64,000 nt of DNA from Methylomonas methanica (GCA_001644045.1 LUUF01000076.1:1-64000); one strand, 5' to 3'. Counted from the stretch's first letter, positions 46,048-56,440 are shown. Notes: generated by a model from the letters alone, not told the origin. Made by a program: numbers and translations.

Positions 46048-47028
46048 GTGTCCGACGTCGAATCCATCAGCCAAACCATGCGCGACCAGGCAATAGCCTG
46101 GCTGCTGCGTTTGCGCGATACCCCCGCAAACGCGCAAATCCAACGTGCGTTCGCAGACTGGCTGGCAGCCGATCCCGCTCACCAATCGGCGTATCGGCAA
46201 GCGCAAGCGCAATGGGCCTGGATGGAACCATTCACGCAGCAAAGCTTTCCGGCACGCGACGCAGCCTTGCGTTATCGGCCGCCCGCTCGCCAATCCGCCG
46301 GGCGGAAATGGCTGGCTTACGGCATGGCGGCGACCGTTTTACTGGGCGTTGGTTTGGCGATATTTTCGCCGCAAGGCTGGTACGGACTGCCGCATAGCTA
46401 CAACACCGGCAAGGGCCAAAGGCAGACCTTGGTCTTATCGGACGGTAGCGAGCTGGAATTGAATACCGACACGGAGGTACGGGTCCATTTCAATCATGCG
46501 CAACGCCACGTCGATCTGATTCGCGGCGAAGCATTCTTTAATGTCATTCACGATGCCGAAAGGCCGTTTAGCGTGCAGGTCGGCAATCTCAGCGTGCGCG
46601 ACATCGGCACGGCTTTTGATGTGTATAAGCAAGCCGACCGGGTCAGCGTTGCGGTGCAGGAAGGCGTGGTGGAAATGGTCAGCCAAGGCGAACGCCGCGA
46701 ACTGCAAGCCGGACAGCAATTGACGTATAGCGACGATCATCGTTTCGCCGCCGCGCCAAGCGATATTACTGCCGCGACGGCCTGGCGCCAAGGGCAGCTG
46801 ATTTTTAACGGCCGGCGGCTGGTCGAAGTGTTGGCTGAAATCGGTCGTTATCACGACGTACAAATCCGCCTGCCCGACCCTAAACTGGCGGAACTGCGCG
46901 TCAACGGCAGTTTCCGCACCGAGCAACTGGACAGCATGTTGAATGCCGTGGCCACGTTGTTGCCGATCAGCGTCAAACGGATAGGCGAGCGCGAGATTGT
47001 GCTGGAGGCGTTGTCGGGCAAACACTAA
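46048..47028 (+). CDS. FecR-type anti-sigma regulator (copy A)
   Basis: 326 residues from a GTG. An N-terminal sigma-binding DUF4880 region (about 10-55: AIAWLLRLRDTPANAQ, FADWLAADPAHQSAYR), one transmembrane helix (about 90-108), then a periplasmic FecR domain with LSDGSELELNTDTEVRV and RGEAFFNVIHDAERPF, then a DUF4974-like C-terminus. It transmits a signal from the STN domain of the receptor at 47139 to the sigma factor at 45449. Confidence 0.92.
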   Translation: MSDVESISQTMRDQAIAWLLRLRDTPANAQIQRAFADWLAADPAHQSAYRQAQAQWAWMEPFTQQSFPARDAALRYRPPARQSAGRKWLAYGMAATVLLGVGLAIFSPQGWYGLPHSYNTGKGQRQTLVLSDGSELELNTDTEVRVHFNHAQRHVDLIRGEAFFNVIHDAERPFSVQVGNLSVRDIGTAFDVYKQADRVSVAVQEGVVEMVSQGERRELQAGQQLTYSDDHRFAAAPSDITAATAWRQGQLIFNGRRLVEVLAEIGRYHDVQIRLPDPKLAELRVNGSFRTEQLDSMLNAVATLLPISVKRIGEREIVLEALSGKH

Positions 47029-47138
47029 AGCTTTCTGTCGCCCCGCAACGCGCAATAAATTAATCGATACCGGTTGGCGGCTTTTTTTATCCTCGCCGTC
47101 TATGCCCATGAACCCTAAAAATAACGGAGACATGGAGC

Positions 47139-49502
47139 ATGACTTTGACTATCAAACGCCTCGCCGCAGCCGTCGCGCTGATCTCGGCGCAAGCCTATGC
47201 CGAGGACGGCAAACGCCATTTCGATATCCCCTCCCAAGCCTTGGCCTCTGCTTTACAGCAGCTGTCGGCACAGTCCGGCGCGGCGATGCTCTATGCCGAA
47301 CAATCTGCGGCCGGTAAAACCAGTCCGGCGCTGCAAGGCGAATACACGGTAGAGGACGCCATCCGCAAACTGCTGATCGGCAGCGGTTTGATTCATAGCA
47401 TCAACGCCGATGGCACCGTGACGTTGAAACCAGCCAGTAACGACAGTGGCGCAACCATGCTCGGCGCCGTCACGGTAATTGGCAAGACCGCCTATGATGC
47501 GACAGACCCTTACAACCTGGATTACAACCGTCCAAACGCCACGACGGCCACCAAGACCGATACACCGATCATGGAGACGCCGATATCCATTCAGGTAGTG
47601 CCTAAGGCGGTACTGGCGGACAAACAATCAATGACCCTGCCCGATGCAGTCAACGGCCATGTCAGCGGCGTATTGGGCCGCACGGGTGGGGGATTTTTGT
47701 ATGACAACTTTATCATTCGCGGTTTGGCGGGCTCCGGTTTCGGCGATGCCTACCGCAACGGTTTGTTCAACCGCCAGGATATTTACGACATCGCCAATAT
47801 CGAGCAGATCGAAATCCTCAAGGGTCCGGCGGCGGTACTGTATGGCCGGATCGAGCCCGGCGGCTTGGTGAACTATGTGACCAAAAAGCCGCGAGATACG
47901 CCGTACTATTCTCTGCAGCAACAGTTCGGAAGTTATGATCAATATCGCACCTTAATCGACGCGACCGGGCCGATTAATGACGATAAGAGGCTGCTCTATC
48001 GATTCAACGGCTCCTACACCGACAATCAGTCATTCAGAGACTTTGTCGGCAACGAACGCTTCTTTGTTGCGCCATCACTTACCTGGCGACCCAACGAAAA
48101 GTTTGAAACCAATCTGCAGTTAGAATACAAGCATGATGACCTTAACGCCGATTTCGGCATTCCCTCCGTTAACGGCCGCCCCGCGCCGATACCGATCACG
48201 CGTACGCTGAAGGACGGCTCACAACGGCAACTGATGGAAAGCACGCTGGTAGGCTTCGATTGGACCTATCATTTCAACGACGATTGGAAAGTCACCCAGC
48301 GTTATCTGTTCAAGGATTGGTCGCTGAGCGGTCCGACGCTTTACAATTATTTAGGCTTACAGGATAACCAGCGCAGGCTGAATCGTATCGCCACCACGGG
48401 CGTGCAAGATGTGATGGCCCATTCCGGCAATATCGATTTGAACGGCAAATTCGAACTTTTGGGCAGCAAGCACAATCTGTTGATCGGTGTCGACAGCTTC
48501 CACGCCACAACAGAAGCGCATGACGCGAATGCCGATGCACCCGCTATTGACCTCTACGAACCGGTTTATGGCCAGGTGGACTTTGCCGCGTTGACGACCG
48601 AAAACGCGTTCTTCTATCGCAAGGAATCCTGGGTGGGCGCCTATGTGCAGGATCAGATCACCCTGTTTGACAAACTGCATATTTTACTCGGCGGCCGCTA
48701 CGATAACGTAACAACAGGCGCTAATTTCACGCCGGTTTCCTTGGATGCGGCTAAAGCCGGCCGAGTAGAACGGGAAGATAGCGCTTTCAGCCCGCGAGCC
48801 GGCTTGCTTTACCAGGTTCAAGACTGGCTGTCGGCTTACGGTAGTTACACCGAGTCTTTTAGTGCCAACAACGGCGTCAGCGCCAGTGGTGCAAACTTCG
48901 ACCCGCAGGAAGGTCAGCAATACGAAGTCGGGTTTAAGACAGAATCGCATGACAAGCGTTTTTCCTCGACATTGGCATTCTTCCATTTGACCAAAAGCAA
49001 CCTGCTGACCGACGATCCTAATCAGGCGGACCCGGATTTCCGAATTCTCGCCGGAAAAATCAGAAGTAAAGGCATAGAACTGGACCTGGCCGGGCAAATT
49101 ACCGACCAATTTCATCTTCTGGGGACTTATGCCTATACCCAAGTCAACTATATTGAGGATCTCAGTGGCTATAAAGGTAATCGCCTGGAAAACGTGCCCC
49201 GGCATCAGGGTAGCTTATGGGGTACTTGGCAATTCAATGACGCCTTTAAGGCCGGCTTGGGTGTGGTTGCCGTCGGCAGGCGGCCGGGCAACTCCGAGAA
49301 TACCTTCATCCTGCCCGGTTACGTGCGACTGGATGCGATGGCGGCCTACACCCAAAGGATTGGACAGCACAGGCTTACCGCCCAGTTGAACATCAATAAT
49401 CTTTTGGACAAGGGGTATTACGCGAACTCGGACGGCGGCAGTGTTGGCGCTATTCCAGGCTATCCGATCAATGTGTTGGGTTCGTTGAAATATGAGTTTT
49501 AG
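47139..49502 (+). CDS. TonB-dependent siderophore receptor with STN domain
   Basis: 787 residues. A short signal peptide (about 1-21, AYA-ED), STN domain (about 25-95: FDIPSQALASALQQLSAQSG), plug with ETPISIQVVPKAVLADKQ and ILKGPAAVLYGRIEPGGLVNYVTKKP, barrel ending in KYEF. GGAG precedes the ATG. It is the third gene of the sigma/FecR/receptor module; the ligand is probably a ferric siderophore but cannot be named. Confidence 0.93.
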   Translation: MTLTIKRLAAAVALISAQAYAEDGKRHFDIPSQALASALQQLSAQSGAAMLYAEQSAAGKTSPALQGEYTVEDAIRKLLIGSGLIHSINADGTVTLKPASNDSGATMLGAVTVIGKTAYDATDPYNLDYNRPNATTATKTDTPIMETPISIQVVPKAVLADKQSMTLPDAVNGHVSGVLGRTGGGFLYDNFIIRGLAGSGFGDAYRNGLFNRQDIYDIANIEQIEILKGPAAVLYGRIEPGGLVNYVTKKPRDTPYYSLQQQFGSYDQYRTLIDATGPINDDKRLLYRFNGSYTDNQSFRDFVGNERFFVAPSLTWRPNEKFETNLQLEYKHDDLNADFGIPSVNGRPAPIPITRTLKDGSQRQLMESTLVGFDWTYHFNDDWKVTQRYLFKDWSLSGPTLYNYLGLQDNQRRLNRIATTGVQDVMAHSGNIDLNGKFELLGSKHNLLIGVDSFHATTEAHDANADAPAIDLYEPVYGQVDFAALTTENAFFYRKESWVGAYVQDQITLFDKLHILLGGRYDNVTTGANFTPVSLDAAKAGRVEREDSAFSPRAGLLYQVQDWLSAYGSYTESFSANNGVSASGANFDPQEGQQYEVGFKTESHDKRFSSTLAFFHLTKSNLLTDDPNQADPDFRILAGKIRSKGIELDLAGQITDQFHLLGTYAYTQVNYIEDLSGYKGNRLENVPRHQGSLWGTWQFNDAFKAGLGVVAVGRRPGNSENTFILPGYVRLDAMAAYTQRIGQHRLTAQLNINNLLDKGYYANSDGGSVGAIPGYPINVLGSLKYEF

Positions 49503-49531
49503 CGAGCCTGTCCACATGCTTCTATGCCACG

Positions 49532-49562
49532 CGAACGGGTTTTAGCGCCCGTTCGGTAGTTA
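49532..49562. terminator. Terminator between convergent TonB receptor genes
   Basis: CGAACGGG/CCCGTTCG (8-base stem, 8-base loop) 30 bases after the stop at 49502, followed by GTAGTTATTG. The U-run is weak. It lies between two converging receptor genes and may serve both. Confidence 0.6.
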
Positions 49563-49634
49563 TTGTTTAACAGGGCCTCAGATCCAAATAACTCCGAGGC
49601 TCGAAAGACGATGAAGAAAAATATTTAGAACTCG

Positions 49635-51716
49635 TCAGAATTCCAATGCCAATTTGCCGTAAACGCCACGAGAAATAGCGCTAGGTTGAACGAAACCGGA
49701 CTCATCCCTAAATTCCAAGCGTCTGTCATCCAGCAAATTTTGCCCCACTAACGAAATTTCCAAAGACGGAAAAAGTTTCCAGGCTAGACGCGTATCGAAT
49801 GTGACATGCGGATTAAGCTGTTGAATACGGGCTCCCGGTGAAATATTGTTTAAGTCGAGAGTACTGGAAGAGCTGGTGTAACGAAGCCAAAAATCGATTG
49901 TTACGTCATCAACCGGATCGATAACGGCGCGGAGCGAAAGGCTATGTTGGGGGCTGATAGCTGTCGAACTCAATAAGTCATTATTCACCGAAGTATTGAG
50001 AAAACTGTAATTCGTATCCCAACGCCACCGATCCGTCATTTGCCAAACCGTGGCTGCTTCGAAGCCATAAGTGCTGGCCTTACCCAAATTGACGAAATTA
50101 ACCGGTTGGACCAAATGAAGGGAAGGCGTGGCAGACAGGTAAGAATTGCCCACAGAATAACTACGCATATTGTCGTAGTCGTTGTAAAAACCAGCAATAT
50201 CGAAAGAAAACTGATTCGATAGAGTAAAACGGTAGCCAAGCTCATAGGACAGTTCCACTTCGGCTCTAAAGTTTGGCGTTCCGTTATTGATAATGGCGAC
50301 CGGTAACGATTGCCCACCCAGCAGAGGAATCGGCGGGCTCAGCGAAACGCCTTGCAGCGCATGTATGTTCTGTTCAATTCTGGATGGCGTTCTGACCGCC
50401 CTTGAAAAGGACGCCCAAAAGCGTTGCTTGAGCGAGGGCGCCCACATCAGTTTAGCGGTTGGTTGACCTTCAAATCCGGAGTAATCGTTATGTTCAAATT
50501 TTGAGCCTATCGTCAGCCAAAGTTCCTCGTCAATCAACGTGGCTTCGTCTTGCAAAAAAGCGGTGAACAACTGCGTGTTACGGCTGTTCGGCGTAATGTC
50601 GATAAGGGGTGTGCTTTCAAAGACATCCAGATTGGCGCGATAGCCCAAGCCCCAGATGGCAGTATGCTCTGGATTAACTCTAAAACTATTTTGAAAATCC
50701 AAATTTAACGTATCTAACAATTGCCTCGGAACCAGATAATCCTCACGTCTACTATGATCGTAATAAAACTGTAGGCTATATTCCGCAGTGGTAGAAAACG
50801 TGTGGGTAAAGCGAGAGTTGATATTCCAACCCGACGAAGTGTTCGAATTATTTTGAATATTTTCTTGAAAAGGCGGATTCAAGGTAGGAATTGTCAAGGC
50901 CTGCTCAATGGTAGTGCGGTATATATCGCCTTGTACGGTTAAGTCATCCTGATTGGAAAAACGCGTATCGACCCGAAAACCGCCTTGTTGTTTAGCCCAA
51001 CCGTCATCGGCGCTATTACCGCTATCGGCTTGTTTGAAGTTATCGCGGTTAAACCCGTTAATATAAACTCGTCCGTAGGTATCTTGGTTTAACTGCTTGC
51101 CGTAACGTAGCGCACCAAAACCGTTTTCTTGACTACCGCCACCCGCTGTTAACAAACCGCCCTGCGTTTTACTGGCCTCTTTGCTGATTATATTGATAAC
51201 CCCATTGACCGCATTAGCGCCCCACAGAGTCGCGGCGGGACCGCGAATCACCTCAATGCGATCGACGTCTTCCAGCATAACATCCTGAGTATCCCAATAC
51301 ACGCCGGAAAAACTGGGATTATAGACACTACGCCCATCGATCAAGACCAGCAGTTTGTTGGCAAACACACCGTTAAAACCGCGGAGGCTCACCGCCCATT
51401 TATTGGAATTAACTCTGGCGACTTCCACTCCAGGCGCCATACGCAGGGCTTCCGGAACGCTGGTAACTCCCGAACGCTTAATATCGTCGTTACTGATCAC
51501 AAACACGGCAGTCGGCGCATTGGCTACCGTCTCCGCTTTTTTGGATGCCGAGGTTACTCGCGTTTTTTTGGCGTTTGAAATGACATGGGCATTGAGTAAG
51601 TCGGCCATATCTATGTCGGTTGCATCTTTTTGCATGTCATCTGATAAAACGGATTCAGCCCAACTCAACGATGAGATACACGCAAGTAAAACCGTAAGAT
51701 ACGATACGTATTTCAT
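49635..51716 (-). CDS. TonB-dependent receptor without STN domain
   Basis: 693 residues. Signal peptide (about 1-20), then a plug with NAPTAVFVISNDDIKRSG, SVPEALRMAPGVEVARV, NKLLVLIDGRSVYNP and VIRGPAATLWGANAVNGVINI, of the BtuB/ferric-siderophore receptor class rather than the FecA class. The barrel ends in KLALEF. Without an STN domain it cannot use a FecR pathway. No adjacent ECF/FecR pair is needed. The upstream 595-base gap (51717-52312) holds no supportable gene apart from the ECF promoter near its end. Confidence 0.9.
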   Translation of the reverse strand: MKYVSYLTVLLACISSLSWAESVLSDDMQKDATDIDMADLLNAHVISNAKKTRVTSASKKAETVANAPTAVFVISNDDIKRSGVTSVPEALRMAPGVEVARVNSNKWAVSLRGFNGVFANKLLVLIDGRSVYNPSFSGVYWDTQDVMLEDVDRIEVIRGPAATLWGANAVNGVINIISKEASKTQGGLLTAGGGSQENGFGALRYGKQLNQDTYGRVYINGFNRDNFKQADSGNSADDGWAKQQGGFRVDTRFSNQDDLTVQGDIYRTTIEQALTIPTLNPPFQENIQNNSNTSSGWNINSRFTHTFSTTAEYSLQFYYDHSRREDYLVPRQLLDTLNLDFQNSFRVNPEHTAIWGLGYRANLDVFESTPLIDITPNSRNTQLFTAFLQDEATLIDEELWLTIGSKFEHNDYSGFEGQPTAKLMWAPSLKQRFWASFSRAVRTPSRIEQNIHALQGVSLSPPIPLLGGQSLPVAIINNGTPNFRAEVELSYELGYRFTLSNQFSFDIAGFYNDYDNMRSYSVGNSYLSATPSLHLVQPVNFVNLGKASTYGFEAATVWQMTDRWRWDTNYSFLNTSVNNDLLSSTAISPQHSLSLRAVIDPVDDVTIDFWLRYTSSSSTLDLNNISPGARIQQLNPHVTFDTRLAWKLFPSLEISLVGQNLLDDRRLEFRDESGFVQPSAISRGVYGKLALEF

Positions 51717-52248
51717 ATTTAAGTTGGTATATATTTTTCTATCAATGTTTACGACTTATCCAGGCTGATATTTCCGGCGGGAATATTACGAGAAACAGGA
51801 ATTAAAAATGATCAATGCGGTGAACTCAAAAACAAAGTGCAACATCGCGACTATTAATGAAGGATAGTCGATTGTTATGAGTAATTGAAGATCAACCTCC
51901 GCAAACAGCGGGCGAAAATCGTATCTCAAGAACTTTTCTGAGAAAGGCGTTAATTTCATCGGCCACGATGCCGGGTTATCCCCCTGCATCGTCTCAGTTG
52001 CGCCGATATTTTGCGGGACGTTTTCTTCCGGCAGACGTAATCCGAATCGGACAGGCTATCCACAATCCCGGGCGTTCGGGTGCTTTTATACCAGGCGGTC
52101 GGCAATCTGGTTATTGAGGGAAATGCCGACCAAAATGCGGCATTTCACACAGCTTATGAAAAACTTCACGCTCATTAATTTATCGGTCATTGAGGAAATC
52201 ATCGCCTTCTCAAGGCTTGGCATGCCGCAGCAATCTGAAAAACCGGTT

Positions 52249-52264
52249 CTGGCACAAACTCTGC
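52249..52264 (+). promoter_or_regulatory. Sigma-54-like -24/-12 promoter of ECF sigma gene 3
   Basis: CTGGCACA-AACT-CTGC. GG and GC elements are exact and correctly spaced; the first -12 T is C. The -12 C lies 49 bases before the ATG at 52313. Confidence 0.55.
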
Positions 52265-52312
52265 TGCATGGCTTGCCACGATTAACGCCGATGTTGGCCA
52301 AACTCCCCGCAC

Positions 52313-52828
52313 ATGGCATTTTCAGACCACGATATTTACCGAATTTTTCTAAGCACCCGGCCGCAAATCCAGCGTTTTCTGCAGCAACGCATCCGTTGTC
52401 AGGACACCGCCGCGGATTTGATTCAAGACATTTTCCTGAGACTGTCACTACTAAAACCGCCACCCGCGACCGAGGTCGAAGTGCGGGCCTGGCTGTTTAC
52501 CGTGGCATCCAATCTATCCCTCGATCATTTGCGCACGCAAAAGCGCCGCTGCGAATTACTGGATCAATATCTGGGTGACGCGTCCGAAATCGACGATTCG
52601 GCGGCACCTGAACGGGTCGCGCAAGCCCAAGACCAATTACAGCAAATTCAGGCCGCGTTGGCTGACCTGCCCGATCAATGCGCGGAGATTTTGTATTTAA
52701 GCCGGATCGAGGGTTTAAGCCATGTCCAGATCGCCAAACAACTGAAAATCTCCACCAGCTGGGTGGAAAAGCAGTTGGCCAAAGCCTTGCTGCACTGCCG
52801 GCTGGCCGTCGATGATGAGGGGGCATAG
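52313..52828 (+). CDS. FecI-type ECF sigma factor (copy 3)
   Basis: 171 residues. Region 2: FLQQRIRCQDTAADLIQDIFLRL and RAWLFTVASNLSLDHLRT; region 4: LPDQCAEILYLSRIEGLSHVQIAKQLKIS. ATG at 52313 matches the family N-terminus. The next gene, fecR, starts 1 base after its stop, so the two are translationally coupled. Target promoter is expected before the receptor at 53967. Confidence 0.93.
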   Translation: MAFSDHDIYRIFLSTRPQIQRFLQQRIRCQDTAADLIQDIFLRLSLLKPPPATEVEVRAWLFTVASNLSLDHLRTQKRRCELLDQYLGDASEIDDSAAPERVAQAQDQLQQIQAALADLPDQCAEILYLSRIEGLSHVQIAKQLKISTSWVEKQLAKALLHCRLAVDDEGA

Positions 52829-52829
52829 T

Positions 52830-53864
52830 ATGGCTTTAAGCTCCGTGGATCGTTATAGTAAATATCAAACACCCAACGCCACGCCCGCCATGAACGAAGC
52901 GCCCCCAACACACCGAGAGACCTTGCAACAGCAAGCCGTTGCCTGGCACGTGCGTCTGACCTCCGGCGCGGCCGATGAAGCGGTGTTGGCCGAGTTCGAA
53001 CAGTGGCGCCGGCAAGGCCCGGAGTATGAGCAAGCCTATCGTGCGGTGGAAGCGGTTTGGCAAAAATTGCCGTCCCCGATACTGGCGGACCGGCAAAGAC
53101 GCTTGGCTTTAGCGGCCAAACGGCGGCGAGCGAATCACGCTCGGCGCGGTTTGGGCTTAGCGGCCGCTGCTTCGTTGCTATTGCTGATATTGAGAGGTTT
53201 TTATCCGGATTATCTGCAACATCCGCTGGCAGACTACCGCACCCGCATCGGCGAGCAGACCTCGATCACTCTGGCCGACGGCAGCATCGCCCATCTAAAT
53301 ACCGACACGGCTATCGATGTGACGATCAGCGGCAGCGAGCGCCGCATCGCATTGCTGCGCGGCGAAGCGGAATTCGACGTCGCACACGATGCCGGCCGGC
53401 CGTTTCGAGTCACCAGCGGCACCACTACTACCGAAGCGTTGGGAACCCGCTTCGTTGTCCGCTACGACGGCCAAGCCGGCTCCGTGACACTGCTGCAAGG
53501 CAGAATCCGCAGCAGCCGGCCTTCCGCGCAAGGCGCGCAAACGGACAGCGCGACACTTAGTCCCGGCCAGCAAATAACATTTGACGCTGAAAAACTCGGC
53601 AGCTTGCGGAGCGTGGAGTTGAATAACGCCGACGCCTGGCGGCGTGGCCGCTTGTTGATGAACTTCGTACCTTTAAAGCAGGTAATCGCCGAAATCAACC
53701 GCTACCGGCGTAGCCAAATCCGGCTACTGGACGACAATCTGGCGGAGCGGGAGGTGAATATTGCCGTGGATATTCAACAAATCGATGCCTGGCTGCAGGC
53801 CTTGCAACAGACTTTACCCATCAAGGTTGTTGAAGCCGGACCGTTTGTGTTTTTGCGCTCCTGA
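52830..53864 (+). CDS. FecR-type anti-sigma regulator (copy B)
   Basis: 344 residues from the ATG at 52830, which follows GAGGGGG at ideal spacing; the ATG at 52812 is inside the sigma gene and less likely. N-terminal sigma-binding part (about 30-75: AVAWHVRLTSGAADEAV), one membrane helix (about 110-128), periplasmic FecR domain (LADGSIAHLNTDTAIDV; RGEAEFDVAHDAGRPF) and C-terminal DUF4974-like part. Pairs with the sigma factor at 52313 and the receptor at 53967. Confidence 0.92.
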   Translation: MALSSVDRYSKYQTPNATPAMNEAPPTHRETLQQQAVAWHVRLTSGAADEAVLAEFEQWRRQGPEYEQAYRAVEAVWQKLPSPILADRQRRLALAAKRRRANHARRGLGLAAAASLLLLILRGFYPDYLQHPLADYRTRIGEQTSITLADGSIAHLNTDTAIDVTISGSERRIALLRGEAEFDVAHDAGRPFRVTSGTTTTEALGTRFVVRYDGQAGSVTLLQGRIRSSRPSAQGAQTDSATLSPGQQITFDAEKLGSLRSVELNNADAWRRGRLLMNFVPLKQVIAEINRYRRSQIRLLDDNLAEREVNIAVDIQQIDAWLQALQQTLPIKVVEAGPFVFLRS

Positions 53865-53891
53865 TTGTCGGCCTCACATACCTGCGACAAT
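53864..53891. repeat. Inverted repeat before the third STN-type receptor gene
   Basis: ATTGTCG/CGACAAT with a 14-base loop, starting at the fecR stop codon and 76 bases before the receptor ATG. May be a processing or attenuation hairpin between fecR and the receptor gene. Confidence 0.3.
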
Positions 53892-53966
53892 TTGCCACAC
53901 ATCAATTAGTACGGCTTAGCCACCCTCTAATCGTTCTCAGCAAGAACACATCACTGAGGACCTATC

Positions 53967-56381
53967 ATGAGAAAAACCAAGATCCCAACCAGGACGGGTA
54001 CTTCCCGAACCGGGCGCTCGACAGCTATCGGCGCCTTGCCGCTTTGCCTGGGTTTGATCGCATCTACCACGCCGCTGAGCAGCCAAGCCGAAAACCCCGC
54101 CGCCAGCGACAGCCGTACTTTCAACATCGCTGCGCAGCCCTTGTATTCCGCGCTCAGCGCATTGGCCGAACAGTCCGGTGTGCAGTTTGTTTATAACTCG
54201 GAGCTGGTAAAGGGTCTCAACTCGCCGGGCGTCAGCGGCCAATATTCGCCGGAAGGCGCGTTGAAGCGCCTGTTATCCGGTTCTGGAATTGCCTATCGGT
54301 TCAATGGCGGCAACACCGTGACATTAGAAAAAGTGGCGGTGGTTGAGCCGCAGTCGGCGGCCGGTGCGACGACCTTGCCGAGTGTGACAGTAACGGGCAC
54401 AACAGTTGGCACGGAAAACCTTAGCCTGACCAATTCATCCATTCAAGAATCACAAGCCAAACTAAACCGTGTCGCGGGCGGAACCACGGTGATCGATGGC
54501 GAACGGATCAGGGAAGGCGCGCCATTGTCGGTCAGCGACGCCTTGGCGACGGCGCCGGGCGTTTATGTAGGCGATATTAGTGCCGCCGCTACCGGTGGAT
54601 CGCGCATCTCCATTCGCGGTTCGGATGGCAATTCGGATATTTCCCCGATTCGAGGGATAAAAATTCTGCGTAATGGTTTGCCGTTCACTCACGCTAATGG
54701 GACTTTCGATACCGAATCGCTCAATCTCTATGCTATCGATCATATAGAGGTTTACCGCGGTGCCAATGCCTTGGAATATGGCGGCAGCAATCTGGGCGGC
54801 GCCATCAACTACATCACGCCGACCGGTTACACCTCCGAGCCTTTGAAAATCGGCATAGTCGGCGGTACGAATGATTATTACAGGCCGTATTTCAGTGCCG
54901 GCAAGGTGTTTGAAAACGGTCTGGACGCCTATGGCTCGTTTTCCTACGTCAATACCGATACAACCAGGGAAAACAACCATCAAGAACAGTTTTTAGGGCA
55001 TGGCAATCTGGGTTATCGCTGGAATGAGAACCACGAAACCCGCCTGTATTTCGATGCGCAGAACCACAACTTCTTGTGGCCGGCAGCCCTTACCAAGCAA
55101 AAGATTAAGGATAATCCCCAGCAAAATGCCAATGCCTGGTCCTTGCCGAATGGCTTTTCGTCTTACCGATTCGATTTGAAGCATTCGGTAAAATTGCATG
55201 GCGGCGATCGATTCGACCTCGGTACTTATTATTCGATCAATAACTACCGCTACGACTATATAGGCAGCGGCAATCACGACCAGTGGCAGGATGTAGGCTT
55301 TAACTGGCGTCATGAAATAAACGGCCAGCTGTTCGGATTAAAAAATAGAGTGGTTTGGGGCGGGCTCACCCAATGGCAATTTATCAATGATTACAACTAC
55401 GGCACGATTGGTCGTCGGCTAGGCGCGTTGACCAATGCCGAGCGTGATCGCTGGCTCAATGTCGAAGCGTACATGGAAGACCAATTGAGTCTGAGCGATG
55501 CATTTACCTTGATAGCCGGTATTCAATTGAATTACCGCGATGTGAATTATGAGCGCTACGAGGGTTACGTGGTCAGTGCCGCACGGCCCGGCAATCAAGC
55601 CAATCAGGACTTTTTTAACGCCAACCCCAAGCTTGGGTTTACTTGGCAAGCAACAGACGAAGCGCAAATTTACGGCAATCTAAGCCGCAGCTCGGAACCG
55701 CCGCCAATGATTGATCTTGCCACGGTTTATCTCAACCCCAAAAGAGATATTCAAACCGCCAGTACCGTGGAAATCGGTACGCGCGGACAAACCGACCGCC
55801 TGAAATGGGACCTGGCTTTTTATCAGGCCTGGGTCAATAACGAGTACTTGACCATTGCCGATCCAAGAAACCCTACCGCATTTTCCGCAACCAACGCCAA
55901 CAGCACCACATTGCACAACGGCGTCGAGCTTGGCCTGGAAACCACATTGCCGATGAATTTGGCGGCCTCGGGCGATAACCTCAGGCTTAGCGGCAATTAC
56001 ACCTGGAACAACTTCCACTTCGATAACGATCCCAGCCTGGGGAACAAACGCTTGCCCGGCGTTCCCGAGCACAATGCCTTCGTGGAAGCGCTGTACCAAC
56101 ATCCCAGCGGCTTTTATATCGGCCCCAATGCCCGCATCGTCAGTTCCAATTGGGCAGACTTTGCCAATACTTTAGCCGCAAAACCTTATGCCTTGCTAGG
56201 TGCGCGTATGGGTTGGGATGATGGCAAACACTGGAAACTGTTCGTCGATGGCCGAAATTTGACCGACGAACATTACGCCTCTTCAGTTTGGGTGACGGGT
56301 AATGCTCATGGCGCCGATTTGGAACAATTTAACCCAGGCGCGACCCGCTCGGTCTTTGGTGGCGTGGAATACCGATTCTGA
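53967..56381 (+). CDS. TonB-dependent receptor with STN domain, FecA-like
   Basis: 804 residues. A long signal peptide with an Arg-rich start (cleavage near SSQA-EN, about 41), STN domain (about 50-120: FNIAAQPLYSALSALAEQSG), plug with RIREGAPLSVSDALATAPGVYVGD and VYRGANALEYGGSNLGGAINYITP, barrel ending in EYRF. Plug features resemble FecA/ferric-dicitrate-type receptors more than the FpvA type. Third gene of the ECF-FecR-receptor module; followed by a terminator-like hairpin. Confidence 0.92.
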   Translation: MRKTKIPTRTGTSRTGRSTAIGALPLCLGLIASTTPLSSQAENPAASDSRTFNIAAQPLYSALSALAEQSGVQFVYNSELVKGLNSPGVSGQYSPEGALKRLLSGSGIAYRFNGGNTVTLEKVAVVEPQSAAGATTLPSVTVTGTTVGTENLSLTNSSIQESQAKLNRVAGGTTVIDGERIREGAPLSVSDALATAPGVYVGDISAAATGGSRISIRGSDGNSDISPIRGIKILRNGLPFTHANGTFDTESLNLYAIDHIEVYRGANALEYGGSNLGGAINYITPTGYTSEPLKIGIVGGTNDYYRPYFSAGKVFENGLDAYGSFSYVNTDTTRENNHQEQFLGHGNLGYRWNENHETRLYFDAQNHNFLWPAALTKQKIKDNPQQNANAWSLPNGFSSYRFDLKHSVKLHGGDRFDLGTYYSINNYRYDYIGSGNHDQWQDVGFNWRHEINGQLFGLKNRVVWGGLTQWQFINDYNYGTIGRRLGALTNAERDRWLNVEAYMEDQLSLSDAFTLIAGIQLNYRDVNYERYEGYVVSAARPGNQANQDFFNANPKLGFTWQATDEAQIYGNLSRSSEPPPMIDLATVYLNPKRDIQTASTVEIGTRGQTDRLKWDLAFYQAWVNNEYLTIADPRNPTAFSATNANSTTLHNGVELGLETTLPMNLAASGDNLRLSGNYTWNNFHFDNDPSLGNKRLPGVPEHNAFVEALYQHPSGFYIGPNARIVSSNWADFANTLAAKPYALLGARMGWDDGKHWKLFVDGRNLTDEHYASSVWVTGNAHGADLEQFNPGATRSVFGGVEYRF

Positions 56382-56404
56382 TCTTTATCGTAGCCCTTGG
56401 TTTG

Positions 56405-56440
56405 GATAGGCGACGCAGCCGACAACGTCGCCTATCTTCC
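56405..56440 (+). terminator. Hairpin after the FecA-like receptor gene
   Basis: GATAGGCGACG/CGTCGCCTATC, a perfect 11-base stem with a 10-base loop, 24 bases after the receptor stop. The following run is TTCC, so it is a strong hairpin with a weak tail. It separates the receptor from the PepSY gene. Confidence 0.6.

Noticed and set aside
51786..51989. 67-codon minus-strand frame upstream of the non-STN receptor
   Set aside because: No homology or start signal that I can support; it lies in an AT-richer promoter region.
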